64,000 nt of DNA from Chitinophagales bacterium (GCA_016787045.1 JAEUVA010000034.1:105796-169795); one strand, 5' to 3'; counted from the stretch's first letter, positions 1 through 8,661 are shown. The notes: generated by a model not told the origin, from the sequence alone. Program-made: numbers and translations.

Positions 1-162
1 CTGGCTTTAGTATTAGTATTAGTACACTACAATCAATATTTTGGCATGGCACACGATTATGTGTATGTAGTGATTACTTATGGGTTGATCTTTCTGTTGA
101 TAATGTGGTGGATGGAAAAACTGGCATTTACATCAACGAGCAACTCCAATACTGCTCAGTAG
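1..162 (+). CDS. C-terminal end of an unidentified membrane protein (partial)
   Basis: The first plus-strand frame is open from base 1 to a TAG stop at 160-162, giving the last 53 residues of a protein that begins to the left of the window. The visible part has two hydrophobic stretches, about residues 1-9 and 23-37, separated by a short His/Asp/Tyr-rich turn, and a polar Ser/Thr/Asn tail. That pattern fits the last two membrane segments of an inner-membrane protein. The stop lies 30 bp inside the 3' end of the convergent thioredoxin-like gene. The family cannot be named from this piece. Confidence 0.55.
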   Translation: MALVLVLVHYNQYFGMAHDYVYVVITYGLIFLLIMWWMEKLAFTSTSNSNTAQ

Positions 163-624
163 CTTAGCATCTGTGCTCCAGTCAATTTCGCCTACTTTTT
201 TCAAGAGCACATCGCCCGATTTGTTAAGCAAATATGCCGTGGGTACAGTGTGAATGTTTATCTCACTCAATGGCCTTGCCAACTGCAAGATTTGTAATGT
301 GGGATGTGTTTGTTGAAACTTACTTAGCCGTTCCGGCTGCTCATCGCTCACCAACCAAACAGATATATTTGTTTGGTTAGCCACTAACGTTTCCAACGAA
401 GGCACTTCGCTGATACACGACCCACACCATGTACCAAAAAAACAAACCAATACGTAATCGGTAGTGGCGTTCGTTATGCTAACTGTTTGCCCGGATATGT
501 TAGACAGTTGCAACTCCTGAAAATTGATTTCGGGTGCCACTCTGTACTTGTTGTATTGATAAACTACCGCGCCACCAATCGCAAACAGCACTAAGGCAAG
601 TAAAAGGAATCTACGGGGTAGCAT
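133..624 (-). CDS. Thioredoxin-like (TlpA/ResA-type) membrane-anchored protein
   Basis: This 163-residue protein has one N-terminal hydrophobic segment (about residues 5-22), either an uncleaved anchor or a signal peptide, followed by a thioredoxin fold. The active site is WCGSC, with cysteines at 67 and 70, and a cis-proline motif TVP is near residue 128. TlpA/ResA-type proteins reduce disulfides in the envelope, for example on apocytochromes or secreted proteins; the partner here is unknown. It is the last gene of a minus-strand operon, and its ATG overlaps the end of the pyrophosphatase gene by 14 bp, so the two are probably translationally coupled. The fold is clear; the substrate is not. 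Confidence 0.85.
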   Translation of the reverse strand: MLPRRFLLLALVLFAIGGAVVYQYNKYRVAPEINFQELQLSNISGQTVSITNATTDYVLVCFFGTWCGSCISEVPSLETLVANQTNISVWLVSDEQPERLSKFQQTHPTLQILQLARPLSEINIHTVPTAYLLNKSGDVLLKKVGEIDWSTDAKLLSSIGVAR

Positions 625-1234
625 TAAAATTATTTTGATAGTCTGTCATACTGCTGCGAATAACCTGATGTGCCTCTATGCGGCCATAAGTAGCGGCTAT
701 CTCTACCGGGTTTGTGGCGCTGCCGGGCATGCTTTTGTAAGTCAAAAAATAATGGCGCAACTTATTGAGTTGCTTTTTGCTGAGTTGATTCAAATCGGTA
801 AGGTGACCATAAACAGCATCATCTTTCATAACGGCTATTATCTTATCATCTGCTTCGTGTTTATCTATCATCAAAAATCCGCCAATGGGTATGGCTTGAA
901 TCAAAATACCGCCTGTGGCAATGTGCTTTTCGCATAAAACTAAAATGTCCAAAGGGTCGCCATCGCCCTTCACATTCGCATAGCCGGTTTTTTGCATACA
1001 TAGTTCGGCTATTTGTTTGTCGCAATATGTTTGTGGAACAAAACCATACAATGCCGGAACAGTTACCGAGTAGATTTGCGGTCTATCTACTTTAAGCCAG
1101 CCGCTGGCTTTGTCCACCTCATATTTTACCGTATCGGTAGGTACTATCTCAATAAATGCGGTTACCGTTTCAGGGCAACTTTCACCGGCACTTATGCCAT
1201 GCCAAGGGTGATTTTTATATGCAAAAGGTCTCAT
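611..1234 (-). CDS. ppa: Inorganic pyrophosphatase, family I
   Basis: The product hydrolyses pyrophosphate to two phosphates in the cytoplasm and so pulls nucleotide and polymer synthesis forward. The 207-residue protein has the family I signature GDGDPLD at 90-96, with metal-binding aspartates 91, 93 and 96, and a second acidic cluster IDKHEADDK at 123-131. The N-terminal KYEVDK motif near residue 37 matches the family's phosphate-binding strand. The length is slightly above the E. coli enzyme (about 175) and typical of Bacteroidota homologues. It sits 32 bp after the TPM gene and overlaps the thioredoxin-like gene, so it is probably cotranscribed with the LemA/TPM genes. Confidence 0.93.
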   Translation of the reverse strand: MRPFAYKNHPWHGISAGESCPETVTAFIEIVPTDTVKYEVDKASGWLKVDRPQIYSVTVPALYGFVPQTYCDKQIAELCMQKTGYANVKGDGDPLDILVLCEKHIATGGILIQAIPIGGFLMIDKHEADDKIIAVMKDDAVYGHLTDLNQLSKKQLNKLRHYFLTYKSMPGSATNPVEIAATYGRIEAHQVIRSSMTDYQNNFNATP

Positions 1235-1266
1235 TAAGTAATGATTGGATGAAATACTTGTTTAAG

Positions 1267-2046
1267 CTACCAACTTCCGCTTGCACCGCCACCACTAAAT
1301 CCACCACCGCCAAAGCCACCAAAGCCGCCACCACCTCCTCCACTCCAGCTACCGCCAGAAGGTATGCCCATACCCCCACCCCAACTGGAGTATCCTCTGC
1401 GGCTATAGGTGCCGCCACCGGTGTTTCTGAAAATAGTTGGCAGTATGAAGAATACAATGAATATAATCAGGATAATAACCCAAAGAGGTATTTTATCTTC
1501 ATCATCATCTGTGGCTTTGTACATGCCTTGCAGGCGCTGTATCATTTCATCGGTAGCCAAGTCAAATGCTTTGTAGTAATCGCGATTTTTGAAGTTGGGT
1601 ACTATTTTGTTTTTGATGATTCTATCGCAGGTAACAGCGCCTAACTTTTCTTCCACACCATATCCCGTACGTATAGAAACTTTGCGCTCTTTTAGCGCCA
1701 TCAAAATCAAAACACCATTGTGGTTTTGTTTGGTGCCAACACCCCACTTCTCGCCCAACTCGGCAGCATAACTACCTACTTCTGCCCCTTCTAAACTTTG
1801 TATGGTTACAATAGCAATTTGTGTAGAAGTACTGTCGCTGTAAGCAACTAATTTATTTTCTAACCGCTGCTCCTCACCGGCAGATAACACATTAGCAAAA
1901 TCATTCACTAATCGTGGCGGGTTAGGGCGTTCCGGCAAATCTGCCAAAGCCAAACACCAAAAACAGAGCAATGCGGTGGCCAGTAACATGGCTTTGATGC
2001 TCCATATCTGAAAACTAAAATTGACCTTACCCCTCACTAATTTCAT
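1267..2046 (-). CDS. TPM-domain membrane protein with glycine-rich tail (YgcG-like)
   Basis: The 259-residue protein has an N-terminal signal or anchor segment (about 18-36), then a TPM domain (about 45-165; it includes NDFANVLS and the family-like NHNGVLILMA), a transmembrane helix (about 188-205), and a Gly/Ser-rich tail from about residue 210 ending GGGASGSW. TPM proteins of this type are often found with LemA in bacteria, and some TPM domains have phosphatase activity. The Gly-rich tail after the helix is a standard family feature and may be cytoplasmic. Its start overlaps the preceding TPM gene by 20 bp. An internal ATG at codon 20 is an alternative start. Confidence 0.85.
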   Translation of the reverse strand: MKLVRGKVNFSFQIWSIKAMLLATALLCFWCLALADLPERPNPPRLVNDFANVLSAGEEQRLENKLVAYSDSTSTQIAIVTIQSLEGAEVGSYAAELGEKWGVGTKQNHNGVLILMALKERKVSIRTGYGVEEKLGAVTCDRIIKNKIVPNFKNRDYYKAFDLATDEMIQRLQGMYKATDDDEDKIPLWVIILIIFIVFFILPTIFRNTGGGTYSRRGYSSWGGGMGIPSGGSWSGGGGGGFGGFGGGGFSGGGASGSW

Positions 2047-2467
2047 TGCTCAACTCATTTTTATCGTTGCTCTGGTAAGGGAAATACTGCTTTAAGTGCT
2101 CCCCGCATTGCTCTATAGCAAATGCAATGCCTTCAAAAAATTCTCCATTCTGGAAATATAGTTTCATAACCTCTTTAGTACCGTCCCAAAAATTTGCGGG
2201 TACAACTCGGTTAATCCCCTCATCTCCTAATATGGCGAACTTATGGTCTTCATGTGCCAGGTAAATAAGTACTCCGTTTCGGTTGGCAGTTTTATCCATT
2301 TTTAATTGAAAAAAAACAGCGGTGGCACGCTCTAAAACATCTGCTGCTTTGCAGTGCGGCTCAATGTGTAAACGTATCTCTCCCGAAGTATTTAGCTCCG
2401 CTTTTGTAATGGCGTTGACAATAGCCCGTGACTGCTCTTCGCTAAAAAACTTTTTAGTGCTAAACAT
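2027..2467 (-). CDS. Small TPM-domain protein
   Basis: This 146-residue protein is essentially a lone TPM domain without a signal peptide. It begins with the usual FFSEEQSRAIVNAI helix, continues with TSGEIRLHIE, then NRNGVLIYLA near residue 63 and a GDEGINRVV segment. It lies between LemA (6 bp upstream) and the membrane TPM protein (20 bp overlap). The trio LemA / TPM / TPM-with-Gly-rich-tail is a recurrent Bacteroidota arrangement. The biochemical role is unknown; a cytosolic partner for the membrane TPM protein is inference. Confidence 0.82.
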   Translation of the reverse strand: MFSTKKFFSEEQSRAIVNAITKAELNTSGEIRLHIEPHCKAADVLERATAVFFQLKMDKTANRNGVLIYLAHEDHKFAILGDEGINRVVPANFWDGTKEVMKLYFQNGEFFEGIAFAIEQCGEHLKQYFPYQSNDKNELSNEISEG

Positions 2468-2473
2468 TTTTGA

Positions 2474-3040
2474 TTAGAACTTGACTGTTGGGGCTACTTC
2501 GGTGCCGGCATCGCTTTTGAAATATCCCTTTTCTGTAAAGCCAAACATTTTGGCAGTTATCAAAGCCGGAAAAGTGGCTATGCTGGAATTAAAATCTTGC
2601 ACTAAGTCGTTAAACTTTTTGCGCTCAAAGGCAATTTTATCCTCGGTGCTGCTGAGTTCGGTGCGCAAATCGGCATATCCTTGTACGGCCTTTAAGTCTG
2701 GGTATTGCTCCATCACTAACAACAGCCGAGAGAGATTGGTTTGCGCTGCCTGAAACTTATCTATATCGGCCTGGCTGAGGTTACTGGGGTCTATTTTGGT
2801 TTGTGTGGCTTCGGCACGGGCTTTCACTATTTTCTCCAGTGTTTCCTGCTCGTACTTTCCTCCGGCTTTTACTGTTTCTACAATGTTGGGTATAAGGTCT
2901 GCTCTGCGCTGATAGGCGGTTTCTACATTAGCCCACTGCGCGGTTACCGCTTCACGTTTTTTTACCAAACTGTTGTAACTGCAACTGGAAAGCGAAGAGG
3001 CAAGAAAAAGAATAGCAAAGAGTTTAAGGAAGTTCTTCAT
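2474..3040 (-). CDS. lemA: LemA-family lipoprotein
   Basis: The 188-residue protein starts with a lipoprotein signal: hydrophobic residues 4-16, then the lipobox LSSC with cysteine 20. The mature part is the helical LemA domain, with hallmark segments QRRADLIPNIVETVK (about 45-59) and DKIAFERKKFNDLVQDFN (about 133-150), and the C-terminal GYFKSD motif. LemA proteins form a long helical bundle exposed on the membrane; their function is not settled. It is the first gene of the five-gene minus-strand operon and diverges from the AhpD-like gene at 3141. Confidence 0.93.
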   Translation of the reverse strand: MKNFLKLFAILFLASSLSSCSYNSLVKKREAVTAQWANVETAYQRRADLIPNIVETVKAGGKYEQETLEKIVKARAEATQTKIDPSNLSQADIDKFQAAQTNLSRLLLVMEQYPDLKAVQGYADLRTELSSTEDKIAFERKKFNDLVQDFNSSIATFPALITAKMFGFTEKGYFKSDAGTEVAPTVKF

Positions 3041-3108
3041 GGTATTAGGTTTAGTGTTGTGAAAGTAAAAATAAATTGTACCGGCAATTTTAGTTTCGGC
3101 AGATTACA

Positions 3109-3116
3109 TAGCTTTG
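3109..3116 (+). promoter_or_regulatory. Candidate Bacteroidota -7 box (TAnnTTTG) for the AhpD-like gene
   Basis: The sequence TAGCTTTG lies 24 bp before the ATG at 3141, in the 100-bp gap between divergent genes. It matches the TAnnTTTG box used by the Bacteroidota housekeeping sigma factor. The upstream -33 element is only a TTTC-like match near 3094, so the call rests on the -7 box alone. Confidence 0.4.
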
Positions 3117-3140
3117 ACGAAACACAAAAACAGAAATTGT

Positions 3141-3485
3141 ATGAGCCAAATGATTGAAGAGTTTAACTCCTACCGCTCACGAATGAATGAAGTGATACTT
3201 GCCAAAGACAATTTGGTGCTAAAACGCTTTTGGAGTTTAGATAACCAGGCATACGCAGATGGGGCACTTCCGGCTAAAACGAAAGAGTTTTTGGGATTGG
3301 TGGCCAGCATGGTATTGCGCTGTGATGATTGCATTAAGTACCATTTAGGTAAATGCCACGAGATTGGCGTAAGCACAGCAGAAGTTTATGAAGTGTTTGC
3401 CATTGCCAATTTAGTGGGTGGCTCCATAGTGATACCGCATACCCGAAGGGCTGCAGAGTTTTGGGAGGAGTTGCAGAAGGTATAG
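3141..3485 (+). CDS. Carboxymuconolactone decarboxylase / AhpD-like protein
   Basis: The 114-residue protein is a single CMD domain. It has the AhpD-type redox motif CDDCIKYH, with cysteines 61 and 64 and histidine 68, in the conserved helix after VASMVLR. Members with this CxxCxxxH motif act as small peroxidase or disulfide reductants; lone members in Bacteroidota usually have no known substrate. The ATG at 3141 was chosen because family similarity begins there; an in-frame upstream start at 3114 would add nine unmatched residues. It is monocistronic, with 176 bp before the next gene. Confidence 0.88.
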   Translation: MSQMIEEFNSYRSRMNEVILAKDNLVLKRFWSLDNQAYADGALPAKTKEFLGLVASMVLRCDDCIKYHLGKCHEIGVSTAEVYEVFAIANLVGGSIVIPHTRRAAEFWEELQKV

Positions 3486-3661
3486 CGCTTCTGCTATTTT
3501 GGACAATATGGCTATAACGGTTGAAAGCAGAGGTTAATTTGTAGTGCAGTACAGTACCTTCGCTACGGCAGTGAAGTGGGTTTTGTATATTGAGTTGTAC
3601 AATAAAAACCACCTTTTAACTGAATTATTGCGTATAAGTTAAGTACCGAAATATTCGAAGC
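3486..3661. other. Intergenic region with an AT-rich imperfect hairpin
   Basis: This 176-bp gap separates the AhpD-like gene from the type B secreted protein gene. Around 3580-3613 there is an imperfect dyad, GGTTTT...TATTG-loop-CAATA-AAAACC. It has no T-run on the plus strand, so it is a poor factor-independent terminator. No clear TAnnTTTG box was found before the gene at 3662. Confidence 0.35.
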
Positions 3662-5146
3662 ATGAAACAACTCTTTACGTTCCTCATTACCATTTTTTGT
3701 ATGAGTGCGGTCGTTCAAACCGTTCATGCTCAAAATTCTCCCCCGGTAGTTTTACCAGATACCGCTAGTACCGCAGAAGATGCTGCGGTAATCATTTGCC
3801 CTCCCATTTCTGATGCAGATGGAGATTCGTTGATAATAAACTGGTGCAGCGCACCTGCAAATGGAAGCGTAAATTTTGTGAGTGGAAATTGCATTATGTA
3901 TGTGCCCTATCTCAACTATACCGGTGCCGATTCCGTTTGCCTACTTGTTTGCGACACACTCGGCCTGTGCGATTCTGCTGTCATTTTATTTGTGGTTACA
4001 CCGGTCAATGATTCACCTATATTGGTGGACGACTATTTGGTGGGTTCAGAAAATACAGCTATAACCATTAATGTGTTAGCAAACGACAGCGACCCGGAGG
4101 GCAACGTAAGTGGATTACCAACAATAGTATCTCCGCCCGCAAATGGTACTGCTATTGTTAACAGTAGCGGCACCATTACCTATACTCCAAATACCGGATT
4201 TGTAGGTAGCGATACGTTTTTCTATGCCCTATGCGATGATGATGGCCTATGCGATACAGCAATGGTAATTGTGGCTATCAACAAAGTAAACCAACCCCCT
4301 GTAGCTAATAACGACTTCATCACCACAGTTGAGCCCAATCCAATAACCATAACGGTATTGGCTAATGATAGCGACCCTGAAGGGGAACTTAATGGATTAC
4401 CGGCTGTGATTGTAACACCGGCAAATGGCAGTGCAAATGTTAACATGGATGGTACTATCACTTACACACCCGACAGCAGTTTTGCAGGCACCGATACATT
4501 TTACTATGTGATATGCGATGCCGGCAATCCGCCACTATGCGACACAGCAATGGTAGTGGTTACCGTATTGCAGGGGCCAAAAGCACCTACGCTTACGGTT
4601 GGTTCAATTGTTACTCCTCCAAATCAATCGGAAGTACATTGTTTTCCATTTACCACCGAAAGTGGAGTAGATAGCGTAGCTGCAACTATAACTTGCAACA
4701 CCGTAAATGCCTCAATAGACAGTATATATGTGCAAAATGGAAATGTATGCGTGGTGTACACCCCTACACTCAACTTCTCCGGTACCGATACTTTTTGTAT
4801 CACCTTATGTGATTTAAGCAATGGTTTATGTGTTACGCAAGCAGTACCAGTAACAGTAACCACTCCTAATGTACCCTGCTATTGGCTAAAAGGATTTTCA
4901 CCCAATGGCGATGGACAAAACGATGCTTTTATCATTAACTGCAACGACCAGTACCCTGATGCAACCCTACAAGTATTTAACCGCTGGGGCGAATTAGTTT
5001 GGAAAAGCGATGGGCACTACAACAACAATTTTGTTGGTAAAAACGAGCAAGACAAAGAACTGCCCGATGGAACATACTACTATATCTATTCCTACAAAAA
5101 TGGTGGCAGCAGCCAACAATCAGGATACATTCAAATAACCCGATAA
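3662..5146 (+). CDS. Secreted multi-Ig-like protein with type B T9SS sorting domain (CHU_C)
   Basis: The 494-residue precursor has a signal peptide (cleavage probably after VHA at about 23) and then three to four cadherin-like tandem repeats of about 90 residues. Each carries recurring motifs such as NDSDPEG, PANGTA, GTITYTPN and GTDTFYYV, typical of Bacteroidota surface Ig-like repeats. The last ~90 residues form the gliding-motility-associated CHU_C domain, with GFSPNGDGQNDAF, FNRWGELVW and LPDGTYYY, which marks type B cargo of the T9SS. Such proteins are exported across the outer membrane and anchored or released at the surface. It is the first gene of a cassette followed closely by a PorP/SprF protein and a PorE-like OmpA protein. 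The role may be adhesion; this is inferred from architecture. Confidence 0.9.
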   Translation: MKQLFTFLITIFCMSAVVQTVHAQNSPPVVLPDTASTAEDAAVIICPPISDADGDSLIINWCSAPANGSVNFVSGNCIMYVPYLNYTGADSVCLLVCDTLGLCDSAVILFVVTPVNDSPILVDDYLVGSENTAITINVLANDSDPEGNVSGLPTIVSPPANGTAIVNSSGTITYTPNTGFVGSDTFFYALCDDDGLCDTAMVIVAINKVNQPPVANNDFITTVEPNPITITVLANDSDPEGELNGLPAVIVTPANGSANVNMDGTITYTPDSSFAGTDTFYYVICDAGNPPLCDTAMVVVTVLQGPKAPTLTVGSIVTPPNQSEVHCFPFTTESGVDSVAATITCNTVNASIDSIYVQNGNVCVVYTPTLNFSGTDTFCITLCDLSNGLCVTQAVPVTVTTPNVPCYWLKGFSPNGDGQNDAFIINCNDQYPDATLQVFNRWGELVWKSDGHYNNNFVGKNEQDKELPDGTYYYIYSYKNGGSSQQSGYIQITR

Positions 5147-5182
5147 CATAGTATGCAATATATTTTCAATAAAATATCAGGT

Positions 5183-6166
5183 ATGAAAAAGCACTTTGTT
5201 GCAGCAATGCTGTTGATGTGTGGCGGTGCGCTCTATGCCCAGCAAGATGCGCACTACAGTTTATACATGTTTAATGGACTGTACCTCAACCCTGCCTATG
5301 CCGGCAGCCACGAAGTGCTGGACCTGATGGCCATTTACCGCCACCAGTGGGCGGGTATAGACGGTGCGCCACGCACAGGCAATGGCAGCATACATGCCCC
5401 TTTACGTAGAAATCAGTACGCCTTGGGCTTAACCATTTCGGGCGATCGGCTTGGCTTAACCAGAAACTTCACCGCCACGGGGGCATTTGCTTTTCGCATA
5501 CCGGTAAAAAAATCAAAGATTTCGCTGGGAATACAAGCCGGTGGCACCTACTACTCGCAACGCAATGGCGAAGCTATACCGGCTGAGCTACAGGCGCAAG
5601 GATACAGCGATGCCATTTACTCGGTAGATAGAAATGTGTTTATACCTAATGTTGGAGCGGGAATTTATGTTTACGGTAAGCGTTACTACATTGGCTTATC
5701 TGCTCCGCATTTGCTGCCTATGAAGTTAGATAAAGGGGCAGCAGTTTCACTTAGTAAAGATATAGCACGGCAATACAATCACTATATACTTACTGCGGGT
5801 TATGTGTTTGGCAAAAACACTTCCCCGGTTAAATTTCGCCCATCCTTCTTAATGAAATACGTGCAAGGATTGCCCAAAAATATTCCTGATTTTGATGGCA
5901 GCTTGGCATTGCTTTTTGTAGATAGGTTTTGGTTGGGAGCCACCTACAGAGTAGCTGCCGGTACCGATAACCGCACCGGCACAGCTGCTATCGTTTGGTT
6001 TGAAGCCCTGATTACTCACCGACTAAGAATCGGATATGGTTTTGATTATGCTTTGAGCGGCTTGAATAAATTTGCAAAGTACGGCAGCCACGATATTATG
6101 ATTGGCTACGAATTCAATAACAAAAACAAACGCTACGTATCACCTCGTTACGTTAGTTATTTTTAA
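5183..6166 (+). CDS. PorP/SprF family outer-membrane protein
   Basis: The 327-residue protein has a signal peptide ending GGALYAQ. It then shows the family opening QDAHYSLYMFNGLYLNPAYAGS, with the near-invariant NPAYAG and the YRHQWAGIDGAP motif, followed by alternating beta-barrel strands. PorP/SprF proteins are outer-membrane partners of the T9SS; F. johnsoniae SprF is needed to export the adhesin SprB. The ATG at 5183 is preferred because the signal peptide starts there; an in-frame start at 5153 adds a non-matching leader. It lies 36 bp after a type B cargo gene and 25 bp before a PorE-like gene, which suggests it serves that cargo. Confidence 0.92.
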   Translation: MKKHFVAAMLLMCGGALYAQQDAHYSLYMFNGLYLNPAYAGSHEVLDLMAIYRHQWAGIDGAPRTGNGSIHAPLRRNQYALGLTISGDRLGLTRNFTATGAFAFRIPVKKSKISLGIQAGGTYYSQRNGEAIPAELQAQGYSDAIYSVDRNVFIPNVGAGIYVYGKRYYIGLSAPHLLPMKLDKGAAVSLSKDIARQYNHYILTAGYVFGKNTSPVKFRPSFLMKYVQGLPKNIPDFDGSLALLFVDRFWLGATYRVAAGTDNRTGTAAIVWFEALITHRLRIGYGFDYALSGLNKFAKYGSHDIMIGYEFNNKNKRYVSPRYVSYF

Positions 6167-6191
6167 TCAGAAACAAATCTCACCTGTGCGT

Positions 6192-8600
6192 ATGAAGAAT
6201 TTTATTTTCCTGTTAACCTTAGCGCTGCTAAGTGCCGGAGTTTCGGCACAAAAAAAGTCGTATCACACCAAGCAAGGCGATAAGGCATTCACCATGTTTA
6301 ATTTCCATTCTGCTGTTGAATATTATCAGCGAGCACTTAAAAAAGGTAAGGATGACTCTACCTACCTGCAACAAAAAATTGCCGACAGTTATCGTTTACT
6401 GAACGACCCATTGAATTCAGAAATATGGTACCGCAAATTAGCCACTGCGCCAAAGCCAAATCCACTCAATAAATTTTGGTATGCTGAGGCACTAAGAGCC
6501 AATCAGAAATATGACGAGGCGAAAGTGCTTTATGAAGAATATAAAGCAGCTGTGCCCGGAGACCAAAACGTAGATGAAATTTTATCGGGATTAAGCAATG
6601 TAAAACAACTCTCCCGAGATTTGGGATTGTATAAACTTCAAACCCTGCAAATCAATTCTGCGGCTTCTGATTTTGGTCCGGCATTTTATCAACCGGGTGA
6701 AATATTTTTTACCTCTAACCGCAAAGGTAAACGCGATAACAATTTGACAGATAACTGGAGCGCCAATCACTTTTACCAGATATATGTAGCCGGCTCTGAT
6801 AGTGGTGCAAATAGCATCAGCAAAGTAAAGTCGGTAACTGGTTGTAAACCCAACGGCAAGTTTCATGATGGGCCGGTAGCGTTCAATGCAGCTAAACGTG
6901 AACTCGTATTCACCCGTAGCAATTACAAAAACGCTACCTCAAAAACGGCTAAAGACAAAAAAACAGTGGCGTTAAAACTTTTCTCTATGCCTTATCCAAT
7001 TAAAAAAGGGGAGAAAGTAGTGGAGTTGCCTTTTAATAACAATGAGTTTTCTAACGCGCATCCGGCATTTAGTGCCGATGGCAATACACTCTATTTTAGC
7101 AGCGACCGCCCCGGAGGTTTTGGCGGAACAGATATATATGTAGTTACCCGAGATAATAACGGAATGTGGAGCGAACCAAAAAATCTTGGTGGTGATATCA
7201 ACTCCCGCTTTGACGAAAAATTCCCCTACCTCGCGAACGATGGTCAATTGTACTTTTCATCTAATGCGTTAGATGGTTTGGGTGGCTTAGATGTGTACAA
7301 AACTAAGTTCGTAAATGGCAAATGGTCACAGCCCGAAAACCTTGGCTTTCCCATAAACTCCAATGCCGATGATTTTACGTTTGTGATAGACAGTGCCAAC
7401 CGCATGGGCTACTTTGCATCTAACCGCAGTGGTGGAGTTGGCGATGATGATATCTATGGCTTTACGTTTGATGAAACAAAGCTGGACTATGTAGTGAATG
7501 TGCTGGTAATAGATGCCGTAACCAAGCAACCTATACCCGAAGCTACGCTCGGTTTAGATTGTAAAACCGGTACTGCCGAAAATACACTAACCGATTATCG
7601 CGGTGAAAAAATATACACCATTAAGGGGGGCAAAAAATGTACGCTGGATGTTTTGAAAACCGGCTACAAACCAAACAGCGCAGAAATTTCATACAAAGAC
7701 AAAGGGAAAGTAGTGATAGTGCCACTCACACCATCGGTAGTTAAACTAATAGTTAGTGTGCGTGAAAAAGAATCTAATGAGCCCCTGCGCGATGTTGCGG
7801 TTTCTATAATCCCAAAAGGGAAGGCCAATATGAACTACGGCACTGGCGACAATGGCCTGTTTGAAACCGTGATTCCCACCGGTGAATACACCATTAGCTC
7901 TCCCGATTTTGCATCTATCATTGATGCCTTCAGCGACAAAGATGCCGACCCTAACACCGGAATTGTACGCAAAGATTTTTTGATACCGCGCGAAGAATTG
8001 GTAGTAAACGTACCACTCACTGCCAACTGCTTTAGCGGAGTTGTTCGGGTAACTAATCTAAAAACCGGTGGTACCATGGAGGTACAACCCAACACTAATG
8101 GCGAAGTACGTTTAGATATTGCACAAAACAATCGCTACGCCATTGAACACAACGGACGGATAGATACCATCTCTACTATTGGGCTAAAACCGGGCTCGCA
8201 AATAGAAGGCCCTTGCAAATTTTATGTGGGCCAAACCTGGATTATCCGCAACATCTATTATGATTTAGATAAATGGTACATCCGCCCCGATGCGGCCAAG
8301 GAACTAAATAACTTGGTGCGCGTGATGCGCGAAAACCCAACTTTAGAAATTGAGTTAAGCTCACATACCGATTGCCGCCAAACCCAACGATATAACATGG
8401 TGCTATCTGCCCGTAGAGCAAAAAGTGCAGTAGAGTACATTGTAAAAAACAAAATCAGCAGCAAACGCATTATAGCTGCCGGATATGGCGAAACCATGAT
8501 TGTAAATGGCTGTGTGTGTGAACCCACTAACGAAAGCCCTTGTAATAACGACCAACACCAGGCCAACCGCAGAACTGAGGTGAAGGTATTGAAGTACTAA
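6192..8600 (+). CDS. PorE-like envelope protein: TPR, PD40 propeller, carboxypeptidase-regulatory and OmpA domains
   Basis: The 802-residue protein has a signal peptide (ends GVSAQ). Next come TPR-like helices (about 25-140), a beta-propeller of PD40/WD40 blades (about 160-430, with repeats such as LYFSSDRPGGFGGTDIY and LYFSSNALDGLGGLDVY), one or two carboxypeptidase-regulatory-like beta domains (about 440-640), and a C-terminal OmpA domain (about 690-802). The OmpA part has ELSSHTD and LSARRAKSAVEYI, the peptidoglycan-binding signature. The same order (TPR, propeller, CRD, OmpA) is known for P. gingivalis PorE, which links the T9SS to peptidoglycan. The ATG at 6192 gives a clean signal peptide. 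Paralogues of this architecture are common in Bacteroidota, so orthology to PorE itself is not claimed. Confidence 0.9.
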   Translation: MKNFIFLLTLALLSAGVSAQKKSYHTKQGDKAFTMFNFHSAVEYYQRALKKGKDDSTYLQQKIADSYRLLNDPLNSEIWYRKLATAPKPNPLNKFWYAEALRANQKYDEAKVLYEEYKAAVPGDQNVDEILSGLSNVKQLSRDLGLYKLQTLQINSAASDFGPAFYQPGEIFFTSNRKGKRDNNLTDNWSANHFYQIYVAGSDSGANSISKVKSVTGCKPNGKFHDGPVAFNAAKRELVFTRSNYKNATSKTAKDKKTVALKLFSMPYPIKKGEKVVELPFNNNEFSNAHPAFSADGNTLYFSSDRPGGFGGTDIYVVTRDNNGMWSEPKNLGGDINSRFDEKFPYLANDGQLYFSSNALDGLGGLDVYKTKFVNGKWSQPENLGFPINSNADDFTFVIDSANRMGYFASNRSGGVGDDDIYGFTFDETKLDYVVNVLVIDAVTKQPIPEATLGLDCKTGTAENTLTDYRGEKIYTIKGGKKCTLDVLKTGYKPNSAEISYKDKGKVVIVPLTPSVVKLIVSVREKESNEPLRDVAVSIIPKGKANMNYGTGDNGLFETVIPTGEYTISSPDFASIIDAFSDKDADPNTGIVRKDFLIPREELVVNVPLTANCFSGVVRVTNLKTGGTMEVQPNTNGEVRLDIAQNNRYAIEHNGRIDTISTIGLKPGSQIEGPCKFYVGQTWIIRNIYYDLDKWYIRPDAAKELNNLVRVMRENPTLEIELSSHTDCRQTQRYNMVLSARRAKSAVEYIVKNKISSKRIIAAGYGETMIVNGCVCEPTNESPCNNDQHQANRRTEVKVLKY

Positions 8601-8616
8601 TCTTAAAGTTATAGTT

Positions 8617-8661
8617 CAAACGCAGAGAGCCACGGCTAATAGCCGTGGCTCTCTGCGTTTG
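8617..8661. repeat. 45-nt perfect palindrome (22-bp arms)
   Basis: Two perfectly complementary 22-nt arms, 8617-8638 and 8640-8661, meet around a single central base, 17 bp after the PorE-like stop codon. The arms are GC-rich in their inner half (core GCCACGGCT). No T-run follows on either side, so it is not a textbook intrinsic terminator, though the folded RNA would be very stable. It may protect the 3' end of the cassette mRNA, act as a factor-assisted terminator, or be a mobile palindromic repeat. Confidence 0.85.

Noticed and set aside
1156..1644. Plus-strand frame rich in Ala/Thr opposite the Gly-rich tail of the TPM protein
   Set aside because: It is the antisense shadow of the Gly-rich codons. 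The TPM domain on the minus strand is real.
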